From Hirundichthys speculiger (taxonomy: Eukaryota > Chordata > Actinopteri > Beloniformes > Exocoetidae), in contig JAGFBZ010000178.1 of the NCBI GenBank assembly GCA_018398805.1, positions 1,054,001 through 1,118,000 on the forward strand: DNA of 64,000 bases, read 5' to 3'. The position numbers and the translations under genes are program-made. The notes below the pieces were generated by a model, which searched no databases, was not told where the DNA came from, and saw only the letters and a list, made by a program, of their open reading frames with translations. This document shows positions 1 through 11,257 of the stretch, one piece after another. Within the stretch, counting starts at the first letter, position 1. Each line of letters begins with the position of its first letter.

Positions 1-804
1 ATATTTCTTTGCATTCAGGGACAATGAAGGTTAAAATATGGTTCATTAAACAAAATAATATGGTAAGAACAATATGCACATTGACATCCTAGCTACAGAT
101 GGTACTGTGCATTCATTAAAGAAAAAAAAAACAGAAAGAAACAAATCAGGAACAAAAAGAAATAACTGTTATCTTACTTTACCTCCGGTCCATTGAGATT
201 GAATAACGAGGTTTTTGTCTTCTTCCGGGATTTATAAGGGGGTTGTTCTTCTTCACATACGCTCTTCAACCCTCTTCGCTCTGTTCAGCCACTGGTGTTG
301 TGTAACATCCTTGTATGTAACTCCAAAGCAACAATATCACCCACATCAAGAGCAATGCCTAATAGTTTCTTCTTCTTTTTTTCCCTAGTGGTAAATTATT
401 TTTTAATCAGCAGTGAATTCTGTGGCAAAAGGCTGTGTAAATAAATCTGCAGAGTTTATTTAAATCAATTCCCATTAATTTTGCATTCTGAAAGAAACTA
501 GCAAAAATTTCTGACTGGGTGATTCCCATTGCCCCAACTAAATAGGTTTTCTTCTTATTTATACATAATTTTATTATTCAAACCCCGCCCATATTTGATT
601 CGTGTCATTTAAGACAGTTAATCGATCAGTATATTTCTATGAAAACGTTACGATTACCAAACACAGACCAAAGATACTGTTCTGTATATTAAAAACTTTT
701 AACAACTGCTATTTCTTTTGTCTTTAATATAAAGAGAAGATATCTAAAATTATTTTTCAGTCATGAATGGCAAAATCTTTACTTTCATTTGAAGCCACTA
801 AATT
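1..804. other. AT-rich flank, no gene recognised
   Basis: AT-rich sequence with short homopolymer runs. The open frame that runs through 767-1087 is a translation of the microsatellite that follows and is not credible as a gene. I see no exon, RNA gene or complete mobile element here. Confidence 0.5.
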
Positions 805-1085
805 GTTTTCCTTCCATGCATCAATCCTTCCTCCTTTCATCCTTTCTTCCATCTGTTCATCAATCCATCTAACCATCAATCCTTTCTTCTATCCTTCCTA
901 CCTTCCATCCATTCATCTTTCCTTCCCTCGTCCATCCATCCATTCATCTTTCCTTCCTTACTTCCACCCATCATCCATCCATCCATCCATCTCTCCTTCC
1001 TTCTATCCATCCATCACCCTTCCTTCCTTCCATTCTGTCTTCCATCTATCCATCCTTCCTTCCATCCTTCATCCATCCATTCATT
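805..1085. repeat. CCAT/CCTT tetranucleotide microsatellite
   Basis: About 280 bp of interspersed CCAT and CCTT units on the + strand. It runs into a short stretch near 1085-1145 that resembles the conserved tail of a common teleost LINE-derived repeat; similar wording recurs near 13000-13070. That family link is a recollection from pattern only. Confidence 0.85.
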
Positions 1086-1602
1086 GATCCCTGCATGCTT
1101 CATAATCAGGATCACAGCGGTGGATACTGGAGCCTGTCCCTGTAGCCAAACAATTCATTTTTGTCAAACCCAACTACAGTGTTGATTGATAAAAAATATT
1201 TCTACATTGTCCTGGTTCTCTAGGAGAGCTGGGAAGGTTTTTTTTTTTAAATGCCTGTCCTGCAGAACTGAGCTCTCCTTGGTCCTTGAGGCCAGTTTTG
1301 GCAATGTCCACTGACTTGGCTGCCTTGATGTAGTGGTAAACATAAGTGGCTCAGTTCATCAGGATCGCCTTGGTGGTAAACACTGGACCTTAATCTTAAA
1401 GTTACAACGTAGTCAAGAGTAAAAGAAACTGGTGTCAGTATCTGAATACCATCCAGAATCTGATCTGTGGAGGGAACTTAAGACTGGAGTCACGGCAAAG
1501 AGAGTTATGTACCTCAAAACCCAGAAGAGGAAGCGACATAAAAATAATAAAAATACATGTATGTAATACATATACCACTTCCACCAGTAAAAAAAAAAGG
1601 CT
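1086..1602. other. Unassigned intergenic or intronic stretch
   Basis: No open frame with coding character. It could be intron of the RasGAP gene, whose first visible exon starts at 2702, but no 5' exon was recognised here. Confidence 0.4.
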
Positions 1603-1613
1603 ATATATCTATA

Positions 1614-1707
<94 letters not shown>
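1603..1707. repeat. (TA)n followed by a poly-T tract
   Basis: A TA dinucleotide run to 1670 is followed by 37 consecutive T (1671-1707). It abuts the left end of a hAT-like fragment, so the insertion may lie in or beside a simple repeat. Confidence 0.9.
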
Positions 1708-1709
<2 letters not shown>

Positions 1710-1790
1710 GGGCGCAACGGTACAGGTGGCTCACGGTACGGTCCGTACCGTGGTTCTTGTATCGCAGTTTCGGTACGGATTCGGTACAGT
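1707..1790 (+). mobile_element. hAT-like left-end fragment
   Basis: The start TAGGGGCGCAACGGTAC closely matches the left end of the complete element at 49150 (TAGGGGTGTAACGGTAC), and the following stretch shares the CGGTACGG-rich composition. No matching right end was found, and the sequence changes at about 1790 into a Harbinger-like fragment, so this is a broken copy. Confidence 0.6.
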
Positions 1791-2335
1791 TTCAGACCAC
1801 CTGCTACCTGCGATCGCAAGATACTGAGTTTGCAGAAAGCGCAACTCGCATGTCGGCGCGTAAAAAAGCGCGTCCAAATGGCATAAATGTGCGTCCACCT
1901 GGTCACATGTGGACGTGCACAAACGGCTCTACCTCTCGATTACGCATCACCGTATTACTGTCAGACGTTTTTATTCTCTTGAGGTCAGAGGATGTCTGGT
2001 CAGCAGTTGTGGTGGATGTGGGAATAGTCACAGCCAGACACGTCAGTCTGTACAGCTGTGGCATGATCTCATTCAGATGTCTGCTGTGGAGGAAACCGAG
2101 ATCTTTGTCAAGCTGGAAAAGGTTGGATGTGGGAATTTATTTTCGATATGTCTGAAACTGTTGGTGGTCGAGGAGGGACAGGAACATTAATTGTTTGTGA
2201 TGTTTAAATGCACATCCAATGATTTGTTCTGCAGTATTTTAAAAAAAGCAGCCAAGACGCACAACTGGTAACAACTGGATCTTACGCAGGTAAGATTGCA
2301 GGTTTAGGGAGGTGGAAGATTGCGTTCTGTTAACT
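1791..2335 (-). mobile_element. PIF/Harbinger-like element, internal fragment
   Basis: This stretch aligns by eye over several hundred bases with the interior of the complete element at 51133-52342; the same open frame is read in both at roughly 51420-51770. It lacks both GGGCCCGATC ends. It is the third copy of this family in the window, the others being 15415-17126 and 51133-52342. The orientation is a convention, because coding sense is not established. Confidence 0.65.
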
Positions 2336-2701
2336 GTTAACTGTTTTCACCCCCTCGCCGGTGTATTCAACAGCAAAACCAAAATGCTCCCACACTGGTG
2401 ATTAAAAAAAGGTTTTCCTAATTTCTCCGCTACCGCTGGCCATGACTGCTTGTTTTTTTTTTTCTGCGTTTATGAGCTGCAGCCAACCGGCCAAAGTGTG
2501 ATCGGCTGGTCACTGTGAGTGAGCGGAGGCGAGTGGACATTGACATGCAGTGATGGGCCTGTTGCCTAAAAGGCACGCATGCTCACGTGCAAGTCCAATG
2601 CAAAGTTATTAAAACATAAATACCGCGGGACATAAAAGCTGGAAAAATATTAATTGTTTTAACTGCTTGTTGTTATTTTTTTCTGTTCTTTAATTCTTAA
2701 G
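2336..2701. other. Unassigned sequence upstream of the first visible RasGAP exon
   Basis: A T-rich run and a moderately GC-rich stretch near 2500-2600 are present, with no exon recognised. The last bases form a pyrimidine-rich acceptor ending in AG at 2700-2701. Confidence 0.4.
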
Positions 2702-3052
2702 GCACTATGGTTCCCGAGAGTCTGTGTCCATTCCAGTGGGGAGTCTGGATCTGAGCGCTGACACCAGCACCGTCATCAGGCCGGTGCACAGCTCCATTTT
2801 AGGAGAGAAGTACTGCTTTGAGGTAAACTTTGACTTGTGAGCTGAAGGGTAGCTGTGTTGATTTCTGCGGAAGCAGTACACAATGTCTATTCTAAGAAAA
2901 AAACTTCCTCCCAGTAAGGCTAATAGAGTCCAGTTGGTTTTGATGTATTCCAGGTAATAAATTCGGAGAACACCCACTGCTTTGGCTGCTCCTCAGCTGC
3001 CGAACGTGACCGCTGGATTGAAGACTTAAGAAGGGCTGCCCAGCCAAACAAG
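2702..3052 (+). CDS. rasal3: RasGAP exons 1-2 in window: end of PH domain
   Basis: Exon 2702-2822 enters in phase 1 and reads [18 protein letters not shown], then a stretch ending in GEKYCFE. Exon 2954-3052 reads [19 protein letters not shown] and then the WIEDLRRA helix. The tryptophan in a C-terminal amphipathic helix is the hallmark of a PH-domain end, a lipid or protein docking module. The N-terminal half of the PH domain is missing because it lies upstream of the window or was not recognised. Confidence 0.75.
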
Positions 3053-6000
3053 GTCGGTCATCAGTCATTTATTCCAAAAAATGTCTTACAGCATCAAAAC
3101 GACTAATACCTCAATGCTTACAGGATAACATTGAGCGAACAGAGAACTCCCTGTGTCTTTGGGTTAATGAAGCGAAGGACCTGCCACCCAAACGGCGTTA
3201 CTACTGCGAGGTACACTTGGACGGGACCTTGTTCGCTCGCACCAGCAGTCGAACTGTCGGGAAGCCATCTAACCGCTCCAGCCTGGCAGGGGACAGCTCC
3301 AATGGTTCAGGAGGCCAAGGGGCCAGTGGTGGCACTGCTATGGGTTGCCAACTATTTTGGGGGGAATTCTTTGAGCTCGACAACCTGCCCTCGGTCTCCC
3401 AAATCAGCCTGCACCTCTTCCGCGAGGAAGACTCAAAGAAAAAGCGTCACTCAAAAGAAGAGTCCAGCCTGCACCCTCTTGGCAGTGTCGTAATTCCTAT
3501 AGCTGATATTCAAGGGAGGACCTACCAGGAGAAGTGGTACTCCATCACTCCATACAAGACTTCGGGGCCTGCAGGGAGCAAAGAGCTGTTGGGGTCCCAG
3601 GCCTCCCTCCGCATCAAGGCTCGTTTCCAGAATTTGAAAGTGCTGCCAATGGAGAAATACAAAGAGTTTGCAGAGTACGTCACGGTGGATTATGTGGACA
3701 TGTGCCAAAACCTGGAGCCACTCCTGAATGTGAAGGAGAAGGAAGAGCTGGCAGGAGCTCTGGTTCATGTACTCCAGAGTATCGGCAAAGCCAAGGTGGA
3801 GAATGAGTACAAGCACACTGAAGCACAATTTGGTTTCAAAAAAGGGTATAATCATACATGTGTGTTGTCTTTTCAACTGAAAACTTCAGGAATTCCTCAT
3901 TGCTTTGGGCAGTGCAGAGGTGGAACGATTTGGAGAGAAGGAAGCGTTGATCTTCAGAGAGAACACTCTGGCCACTAAAGCTATAGATGAATACATGAAG
4001 CTGGTGGGCCAGAAGTACCTCATTGACACGCTAGGTGGGCTCACTTTATTGATAAAAGTGGCTTCTTGTAGTTGTGCATTTAAGAATAACCTTTCAGTCG
4101 ACTCCTTCTTTCGTTTTTGATGCAGGGGAGTTTATCAGCCGTCTCTACGCCTCAGGGGAGAACTGTGAAGTTGACCCACGAAAATGTCCCAGTGCTGACC
4201 TGGCAAACAACCAGAAGCACTTGAGGGAAACCTGTGAAGAGGTGGTACAGAAGATCATTGGGAATCATGGGTGAGAAAAGTCAGCTCATTGTTGAAGCAG
4301 AAACCGAATCCCAAAGTGTTTCACACATAGCTTACGATTGCATATCTTCCTTGCCCACAGACCTTTTCCAGAAGAGTTAAACAAGATCTTCTCCAGCTGG
4401 ATGGAGCTGTGTGAGGACCAGGGCAGAGCAGAAATTGGCCAGCGTCTCATCTCTGCTTCCCTCTTCCTTCGTTTCTTATGTCCCGCTATTCTTAGCCCCT
4501 CTCTTTTTGGTCTGACACAACCTTATCCAGAGCCAAACACCCTGCGTACCCTGACTTTGAGCGCTAAAGTCATCCAGAATCTGGCCAACTTCACCCTGTG
4601 AGTGGTTTCTTCTGTGTTTAGTGATCACTTTTTAGAGTTTCATCTGTATAAACCACACTGACGAACGGACAAGAGAGTAAAGAACTCATCTTAATTTACT
4701 TCAAATGACATTAGTAAATTAAATCTGTTGCTCTGATGCAGTTTTGGAGAGAAGGAAGAGTACATGCTCTTCATGAACGAATTCCTGCAGCAGCACTGGG
4801 ATGGAATGAGGGGCTTTCTCCAAACAGTGTCCAGTCAGGACACAGAAATCCCAATGACATCCTTCGACGGTTATGTTGATTTGTCCCTGCGTTTAGCTGT
4901 GCTCCATGGCCTGCTAGTAGACATAATCTGTAAGAAGGACCAGGTAGGGCAGACATTACTCCAGTTGTTTGATATTTGTATGAGTTCATTGAAATTCTTG
5001 AAAAGGTTCAAATGGAATTCTTTAACTTTAAGTTTTTAACTTTAGATCTGTGTGTGGTCCGACTACTTTGACTGCTCGGCAATACCATACAACTGTTTAC
5101 ACCGTTTACTCATATAATGCATAAGACACGGATCACATGTTCTGACACCAAATGAGATTTGACATCCAATTTGCTTGTTCATCAGGATACAGTTGACAAG
5201 TTGCACCCTCTGCCGTCAATTCTCAACCAGATCACAGAGTCGCTTGGTCCTGAAGCACCTCGGATTGCTGTTAACAGGTGTGTGGAAGGCTTTCATACTG
5301 TCCTGCATTGTGAACTTGTACACAGGATTGTTACATGTCTCTAAAGAAGGCCTTTTCTTTGTAGTCAAAATGAGCAATCCAAGCCTGTGTACGTTCCTCC
5401 TAAAGAGTTATTCAAGTACAGCCCACACCAGTCCTCCCTCCAGAGGCTGCCTGTGGACTCCAAAGGCCTACGAGACAGGTATCATATGTGTGTTTCTAAT
5501 TCTTTACTTATGTATTAGGAAGTGTAAACCTGGATGGAGAAGTTAGAAAAGAAAACTCTATATCTGGTTAAATATATGTGATAATTTCTGTTTTTAATGA
5601 AAGAAATAACAAAAGCAATATTTTTCACATGTAAGACATGGGAGGAAAAAATAACAATGGGATTTTTTTCTGTCAAATTTGATATTTGATAACATTAAAC
5701 TAAGCTCTGCCCAGACACAAAAGTAAGTAAGTAAGTAAGTAAACTTATTTATACAGCGCCCTTCACAGACCATGGTCACAGAGCGCTTCACAATTAAAAT
5801 AAAAATAAAAAATAAAAGATAAAAAAAAAATAAAAAAAACACAGTAAAAGATACATACAAATTTAAGATTAAAAGGCCAAGACAACAAAAGCCTCTTATG
5901 TGGGTCACTCCGGAAGCGATCGATGGCGTTGTGAAGTCCGTGGAACTGGATTGATGACCCAGGATCGGTAGTATAGGGCGGGTTTGCACGTACGCCCCGC

Positions 6001-9000
6001 TGGTATCCAGGAGCGGCTCTCCTCCTCTTTCTCTCTTTGTGGTCAACGGAGAGAAGCGGCATTGCGCAGCAACGGCAGCCAGGCTGTCTTCCTTCCCGGT
6101 TCGTCTGAGGCCGGTCACGCGTCCGAGGCGCGTGGGTGATTCCTATGCGTCGTTTCTTCCGTACATCGAGGATCACTCCATAGGCGCGTCACGATCGGCC
6201 AAGGCATGTGATTGTCGTCGGACAACCAGAGGGATCTCCTGCAGACAGGTGGCCAGGGAAATGCAGGCCTTCAGCTATTTACCTTACTGGAGCAGGCCAG
6301 AGAGAAAGTGCACCTATTGCTTCGGGTAGAGGAAGTCAGAGAGAGGGAGCAGAGGGAGGGAGCTGATAATTATGTGAGGGGGATGTGGTCCGCCTTTGCC
6401 AGGAACCCCTGCTGTGTAGTCGGGATCCTTAGCCAGTTAGAGAGTGTGACACTACTCTCACACCTTGGTGTCAAAAAAAAAATCACCAGGCATGCTGGAG
6501 ATTTTAGTTTTATTATTTCTTTTGTCTCCTTTGTCTCAGAAACTTCCAAAGCCATGACATCATCATCTAGACTTTTTTTTTAATTAATTTCATTAAAAGG
6601 CATTGTAATCTTAGTGCATGTAAACTTTTGAGTTTGCATAAAGTTCCGTGTCTTGATATTCTGGAATTTAGTAAAAAATAAAAAAAAATTAATTTGGTAA
6701 TCCTAACTGGTCTAAAACAGGAAAAGTTTAGTCTGATTTAATGCCAGACAGTGAGAAAAAAAAGGTTATGTGTCTTTTTGTACAGTTTATGTAAGCTTCT
6801 GGCTTCAACTGTACCTCTGAGAGAGATGAGAGCACATTCAAGTCCAGTGTAACTGAGATGCCACAGTATTGGTGTTATTTACCTTAAAGAGCTCCATGTT
6901 TAAAATAAAAAATGTTATGCGGGCATCATTTGGTCTAATCAAGGCATGTTGCATTCTGTATGTCTGCACGACAGACATTGACAATCTGCTTATTCTTCAG
7001 CGATGGCAGGACTCACAGGGGCATGAGGGAGAGAAAGCCGGTCACCAGAACTCAGAGTGCCCCACACAGACGCCCTCACACGAAGCAGCCCCTAAAGAGG
7101 CAGACGAGTTCTGAAGTGCTGCAGACATCTGACCATGAGCAAGAGGCGGACGTCAACCAGCCACGAATCTCACCACCTGATACTGTGAGGACAAATAGGA
7201 ACTCATTAACCATTTTACATACCGACTTTCTGAAAATCTGTTGTAAGATAATATCAATGATAAATAAGGAAACACAGATAGTTTCACTCAGTAACTCTCA
7301 AAGTTTGAGTCCAGGCAACTGGACTTCATTTTCTTTGCTCTTGAAGACTTTTCACCTTCCATCCAGATGTTTTTGTCAGTTCAAACTGACTGCTGGGGTG
7401 TTGATAAATCAGTGACCCTCCCGTCAGACACCACTTACAGGCAGTGCTATTTCAAGGCTCTGAGGAGGGATCCAGCAAGAAGGAGGACACAGACTACCTA
7501 CAAAAAGTGATTGGAAACACTACATATCACATACAGAACTCCACAGACTCAGTCAACAAAATCCAACCTCTGAGACTGACTCCAGGTGTATCATTTGATG
7601 TCGCTTGGCTTTTTATTTGCACACCTATGTCTGTGGCAGTGGAGACCATCAGGAAACAACTGGAGCAAGATGGGATCTTAAAAGACAGGACCAGTTTCAG
7701 TCCAGACCAGACCTGTACCCTGCTGGACCTCTACTACTTGACTTCAAGTACCATGACCAGTTTTACAGACAGAAACACCCATTGTTGTTAACATCTACAT
7801 GGAGGAGGTGGGACACAGAGCTCTTAACTCCTGCAAGGGAACAACACCAAACCACTGGTTCAGACATGTGGATGATACCGCCATCAAAATCCCAACCCAA
7901 AAGAAGTAGAGGACTTCACTGCACACATCAACTCAGTGGACAGCACCATCAAGTTCACCAAAGAGGATGCAGAAAACAACAAGCTGGCATTTTTGGACTG
8001 TGCTATGCGTATCGAGGACGGAAGTCTGAACACTGAGGTTCAACAGAAACCTTCACACACAAAACAATATCTGCTCTTTGACTGCACACCACCCTTTGGA
8101 GCACAAACCATCTGTCATCAGTTCATTGCACCATCGTGCTGAGAATATTTCCACAACAGTGCTTCATACCCAAACCGGGCCTTTGTCAAGTGAGCCAAGG
8201 ATTCTGGATACTACAGAACCAAACAGAGATGAAAGGTAAAAGAGGAGCAAAAATGTTGTCATTCCATATGTGGCTGGAGTGTCTGAGGTTCTCAGAAGAA
8301 TCTTCTCCAAACACAACACACTGGGCCACTTCACACTTAACGCCACCCTCAGAAAAATACTGGTTCCCACTAGGGACAAAAAACCCAAACAAACTAAGCA
8401 GCAGTCCAGCACAGCGAAGAGTGCATGGACCTTTACGCTGGAAGAGCTAAACAAGCATCCACAAATGTGTGGCACAATGCAGGAGAGCTAGCTCATCAGG
8501 TGAATTTTGAAGACAATAATGTACATATTTTGGACAGAGAATACAGATGGTTCGAAAGAGGAGTAGGAGAAGCCATCTTTGTCAAATGTGGAAAACAAAC
8601 CTGGGACACCAACAATGCAGTCTGAGTTCTGCCACCCAGACAGTTTCACAACCAATCACGTCTTGATTAAAATGACTAAAACTAGGAGCATGATTTCAGG
8701 GAAAAAAAGACAAATGACCCACAGGAGTGATGGGAGGCTCACTGATCTCACTGACTTCACAGTTTGTAAGCTTAAATTCAATTCAATTCAATGTTTATTT
8801 GTATAGCATCTATTACAATGCAAGTTGTCTCTGGGCACTTTACAGAGACCCAGAGCATGACCCCAGAGCAAATATCATTAACTAAAATTATAATATTAAA
8901 TCCTAATCACAGAAAAATGGCAAGTTAAAAAAAAAAGGGAAAAACTTCACTTTAAGAGGAAGAAATCTGGAGCAGGACCTGGCTCATGCAGTGGGACCTT

Positions 9001-11257
9001 CCTGGCAACAGCCAGCTATCTTAAGAAAGAAAGAAAAGAGGAGGGAGATAGGACAGATGGAGAGAGGAGAGCACATAAATCCTGGTAATACTCTATTGGA
9101 CAAAATGTATAAATAATAAATAACCCTTAACTGGAGAACTAAGAATTCCATGCACTTATATTCCGACTGATACGTTGTTAGTATATGAACTACAAAGACG
9201 ACTATATAAACAGATGGAGGCAGCAACACTGAGGTGGTCAGAGGATCAGACTGCAGGTCAGCATGTTAGTTGATATCCCGGAGACACCTACACACACAGG
9301 TGGAGGTAAAAGCTGGGATGACATCTCCACACAAGACAGTTTGAATTGACCAAGCATTCTGGATGGAAGGTCTAACACCTCTAAGAGCAAAGAAAAGGAA
9401 GTCCAGTCGCCTTGATTAAGACCGAGAGTTCCCAAGATATGGAAAACTATAAGTTTACACCAACATAGTTTCAATTAGCTTGGGTAATTAAAAGTAATAA
9501 CAGGAAATTTCTCATGTTGTCTCTTCAGAATTCCTCTGTCAAGCGTCCACCTGCGCCAGTTCCCTGGATTAAAGTCAACCCCAACAGAGAGTCCAGTGAG
9601 GTGAAGACAGAGAATGAGCAGTTCAGCTTACTGGACAGGGTATGTTAAAGCAGTGCGCTACAAAGGTGACCTAACTCTGCCTAATTTGTGCACACTATCA
9701 ATGTTACGTTAACACAAACTTTCACTTCCCAACCAGCATGCTCAAGAACTGTCAGAGCTCCGTCTGGGAATCGAGCAGGTGACAGAGCGGGAGCTGGACA
9801 TGGCCAAGCGCCTGGAGGACTTCATCATCCAGAGCCAGGACCAGAATGCAATGCTGCAGGCGGAGGTCAATGAGCTGCGAAACCTGCTGGCCGTGCGAGA
9901 AGAGCAGCTCGCCAGCGCCACCTTTAGGTGAGTTTGTGAAGCACTTTGTGTGTTTAATACATGTGACTCTGGTCTGCATTGCATGCTTGAATTTGTCAAA
10001 AAGGAAGGAAGTTGTTCAGAACTTTTGAACTGGGTGGAGGGAGTGAATTGTGAGACTTGTCATCAATAAATGATTTGACTTCACCATGTCATTGGTGCTG
10101 GTGTTACATGATCTCCTCCCTCCTTGTCTGTTGCAGGCTGGGTGTGATTGAGGAGGAAAGGGAAGAGGATGAGCGGAAGCTGAGTGTTGCCGTTGCAGCA
10201 GCTGACAGAATGAATGTCCTGGTGAGAAAACAGACACTGGCAGACATCAGTCAAGGATAAAGTGATAAGCTCTGATAACGTGAAACCTAAAATTTTAATT
10301 TGTGTTGTCATGTTTCCATCCCCACAACAGGAAAAGCTTTTACTGAACTTGAAAATATTTGAAACTGAGCATACCTGTGTAGTTCATTATTAAGCACAGG
10401 AAGTGACATAAAAATTAAAAATTAAAATTAAAATTATTTTTAAGAACTGACATTATATGAATACACTTATAATGAACTGGATATAACTGGATTGAACTCA
10501 TCTTTTATTGAACTGTGTTCTTTTCTGTAAAAAGGCCTTGAGATGACTCCTCTTCTGAACTGGCAAGATACAAATAAACTGAATTCAATTTAAATGCTGA
10601 GAGAGCTAGTTTAAAGTTGAAGGGCATTTGATGTCACCATGGTTTGCATTTATACATGAGACATGTACCCAGGGTGCATCTACAACAACATTTTGAAGCC
10701 ACAAAAGCTCCATATTTAACAAACGATCTGATGTGTTTGTTTTAGTTTAACTTGAATAATTTTGAGAGGATATTGCATGTGATTGATGCCCATTTGGTGA
10801 TCCATCTGACCTGCAGTTGTGCAACCAATCAAATACTCATCTCATGTAACACATTTGGGCCTAATGTGGGTGCTGCTTTTGGACATATGTCTCAGCTGCA
10901 GCACTCATCAGTTTTGCTGGACAAATGTGACCCAAAGGGCCTGAGCAGGGCCAAAGCTGGGTTAATGTATGTCAGTCAAGACCGAATGTGGGGTGAAGAA
11001 AATATAAAATCTGGGCCATGTTTGGGCCAAAAACTGAAATTTTGGGGATATGAAAAGACAAAATCCATCTTTTTTCCACAGCATGCATCAGTTGAAATGC
11101 AAAGCTATTTTCATCATTTTAATGTCCCCTTTCTCTGTGCTCACAGGAGGAGCAGTTTGCAGGCCTCCTAAAGGAGATTCAGCAGCTGAATGAAGCCCAC
11201 AAGAGCAACCAGAACAACACACAGCACCCTGAAAAGCCAACCATCAACAGCAATTGA
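2702..11257 (+). CDS. rasal3: SynGAP-family Ras GTPase-activating protein, 5' partial (probably rasal3)
   Basis: Fourteen exons with GT-AG borders and mutually consistent phases encode about 835 residues to a TGA at 11255-11257: 2702-2822, 2954-3052, 3124-3795, 3890-4034, 4126-4270, 4361-4597, 4742-4943, 5186-5277, 5365-5478, 7001-7184, 9529-9639, 9737-9927, 10137-10221 and 11147-11257. Domain order is end of a PH domain, C2, RasGAP, a basic/Ser-rich linker and a C-terminal coiled coil, which is the SynGAP/DAB2IP/RASAL2/RASAL3 layout. Such proteins speed GTP hydrolysis by Ras or Rap and act at membranes. The short C-terminal part, without the long proline-rich exon of SYNGAP1, DAB2IP or RASAL2, favours RASAL3, known mainly from blood cells. 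The paralogue choice is inference. No frame break is visible. The start codon and the beginning of the PH domain lie in exons not seen here. Confidence 0.8.
3124..3795 (+). CDS. rasal3: RasGAP exon 3: C2 domain and start of the GAP domain
   Basis: A single 224-codon exon. It begins [20 protein letters not shown], a C2 beta-strand, followed by the [14 protein letters not shown] strand, a Ser/Gly-rich loop of about 25 residues, then [12 protein letters not shown] and a Lys-rich loop. The end, [20 protein letters not shown], opens the helical RasGAP domain. C2 domains in this family help GAP activity and membrane binding. The donor follows AAG at 3795. Confidence 0.8.
3890..4943 (+). CDS. rasal3: RasGAP exons 4-7: catalytic GAP domain
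   Basis: Exons 3890-4034, 4126-4270, 4361-4597 and 4742-4943. The finger loop reads [15 protein letters not shown]; the arginine at 3956-3958 sits where the catalytic arginine finger of RasGAPs lies. The family signature [12 protein letters not shown] (the FLR..PA motif) is in exon 4361-4597. Both key elements are intact, so the encoded domain should be catalytically competent. Confidence 0.85.
5186..11257 (+). CDS. rasal3: RasGAP exons 8-14: linker and C-terminal coiled coil
   Basis: Exons 5186-5277, 5365-5478, 7001-7184, 9529-9639, 9737-9927, 10137-10221 and 11147-11257. The middle exons encode a basic, Ser/Thr/Pro-rich linker including [14 protein letters not shown] and [10 protein letters not shown]. 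The exons from 9737 encode a long heptad-like coiled coil ([20 protein letters not shown] onward) that in this family mediates self-association. The protein ends ...TINSN before TGA. Confidence 0.8.
5479..7000. other. RasGAP intron with retroposon-like pieces
   Basis: A 1.5-kb intron. At 5721-5743 there is an AAGT microsatellite, followed at 5744-5800 by a tail-like motif (TTATTTATACAGCGCCCTTC...GAGCGCTTCAC) shared by many teleost SINE/LINE 3' ends. A GC-rich stretch at about 5910-6370 shows no convincing exon. Confidence 0.5.
7444..8625 (+). pseudogene. Penelope-like RT / GIY-YIG remnant
   Basis: Frames switch repeatedly. Recognisable pieces are an RT stretch with [20 protein letters not shown] near 7650-7710, [12 protein letters not shown] near 7975-8010, the [10 protein letters not shown] piece near 8060-8090, and the [20 protein letters not shown] piece near 8505-8560, which is characteristic of the C-terminal GIY-YIG region of vertebrate Penelope-like elements. 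Stops and frame changes make it non-functional. Confidence 0.7.
8775..8905 (+). repeat. Common teleost retroposon-tail motif
   Basis: The motif ATTCAATTCAATGTTTATTTGTATAGC followed by CTTTACAGAGACCCAGAGC is typical of a very widespread fish repeat. It lies inside the Penelope-like element interval, so it is a secondary insertion or an adjacent older copy. Confidence 0.5.
10222..11146. other. RasGAP last intron, with a retroposon-tail fragment
   Basis: Near 10535-10590 the sequence reads CCTTGAGATGACTCCT and then AAATAAACTGAATTCAATT, the usual 3' tail of a fish SINE/LINE. At 10840-11030 there is a repeat-like stretch rich in TTTGGGCC/GGGCC words. No exon was seen. Confidence 0.5.

Larger units (their letters stand above)
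7290..9480 (+). mobile_element. Degenerate Penelope-like element (Neptune/Poseidon type) in RasGAP intron
   Basis: Two related end segments, about 7290-7430 and 9345-9430, face each other as inverted repeats (reading CCTTCCATCCAGA on one side and TCTGGATGGAAGG on the other). Between them lie remnants of a Penelope reverse transcriptase and a GIY-YIG-like endonuclease in several frames. Penelope-like elements often have inverted or partly duplicated ends. The element lies wholly in the intron between exons ending at 7184 and starting at 9529 and does not break the gene. Confidence 0.7.

Noticed and set aside
767..1087. 106-codon open frame rich in Pro, Ser, His and Phe
   Set aside because: It is a direct translation of the CCAT/CCTT microsatellite.
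1757..2190. Overlapping frames shared almost word for word with 51203-51771
   Set aside because: Shared because both are copies of a Harbinger-like non-autonomous element; no transposase motif is present.
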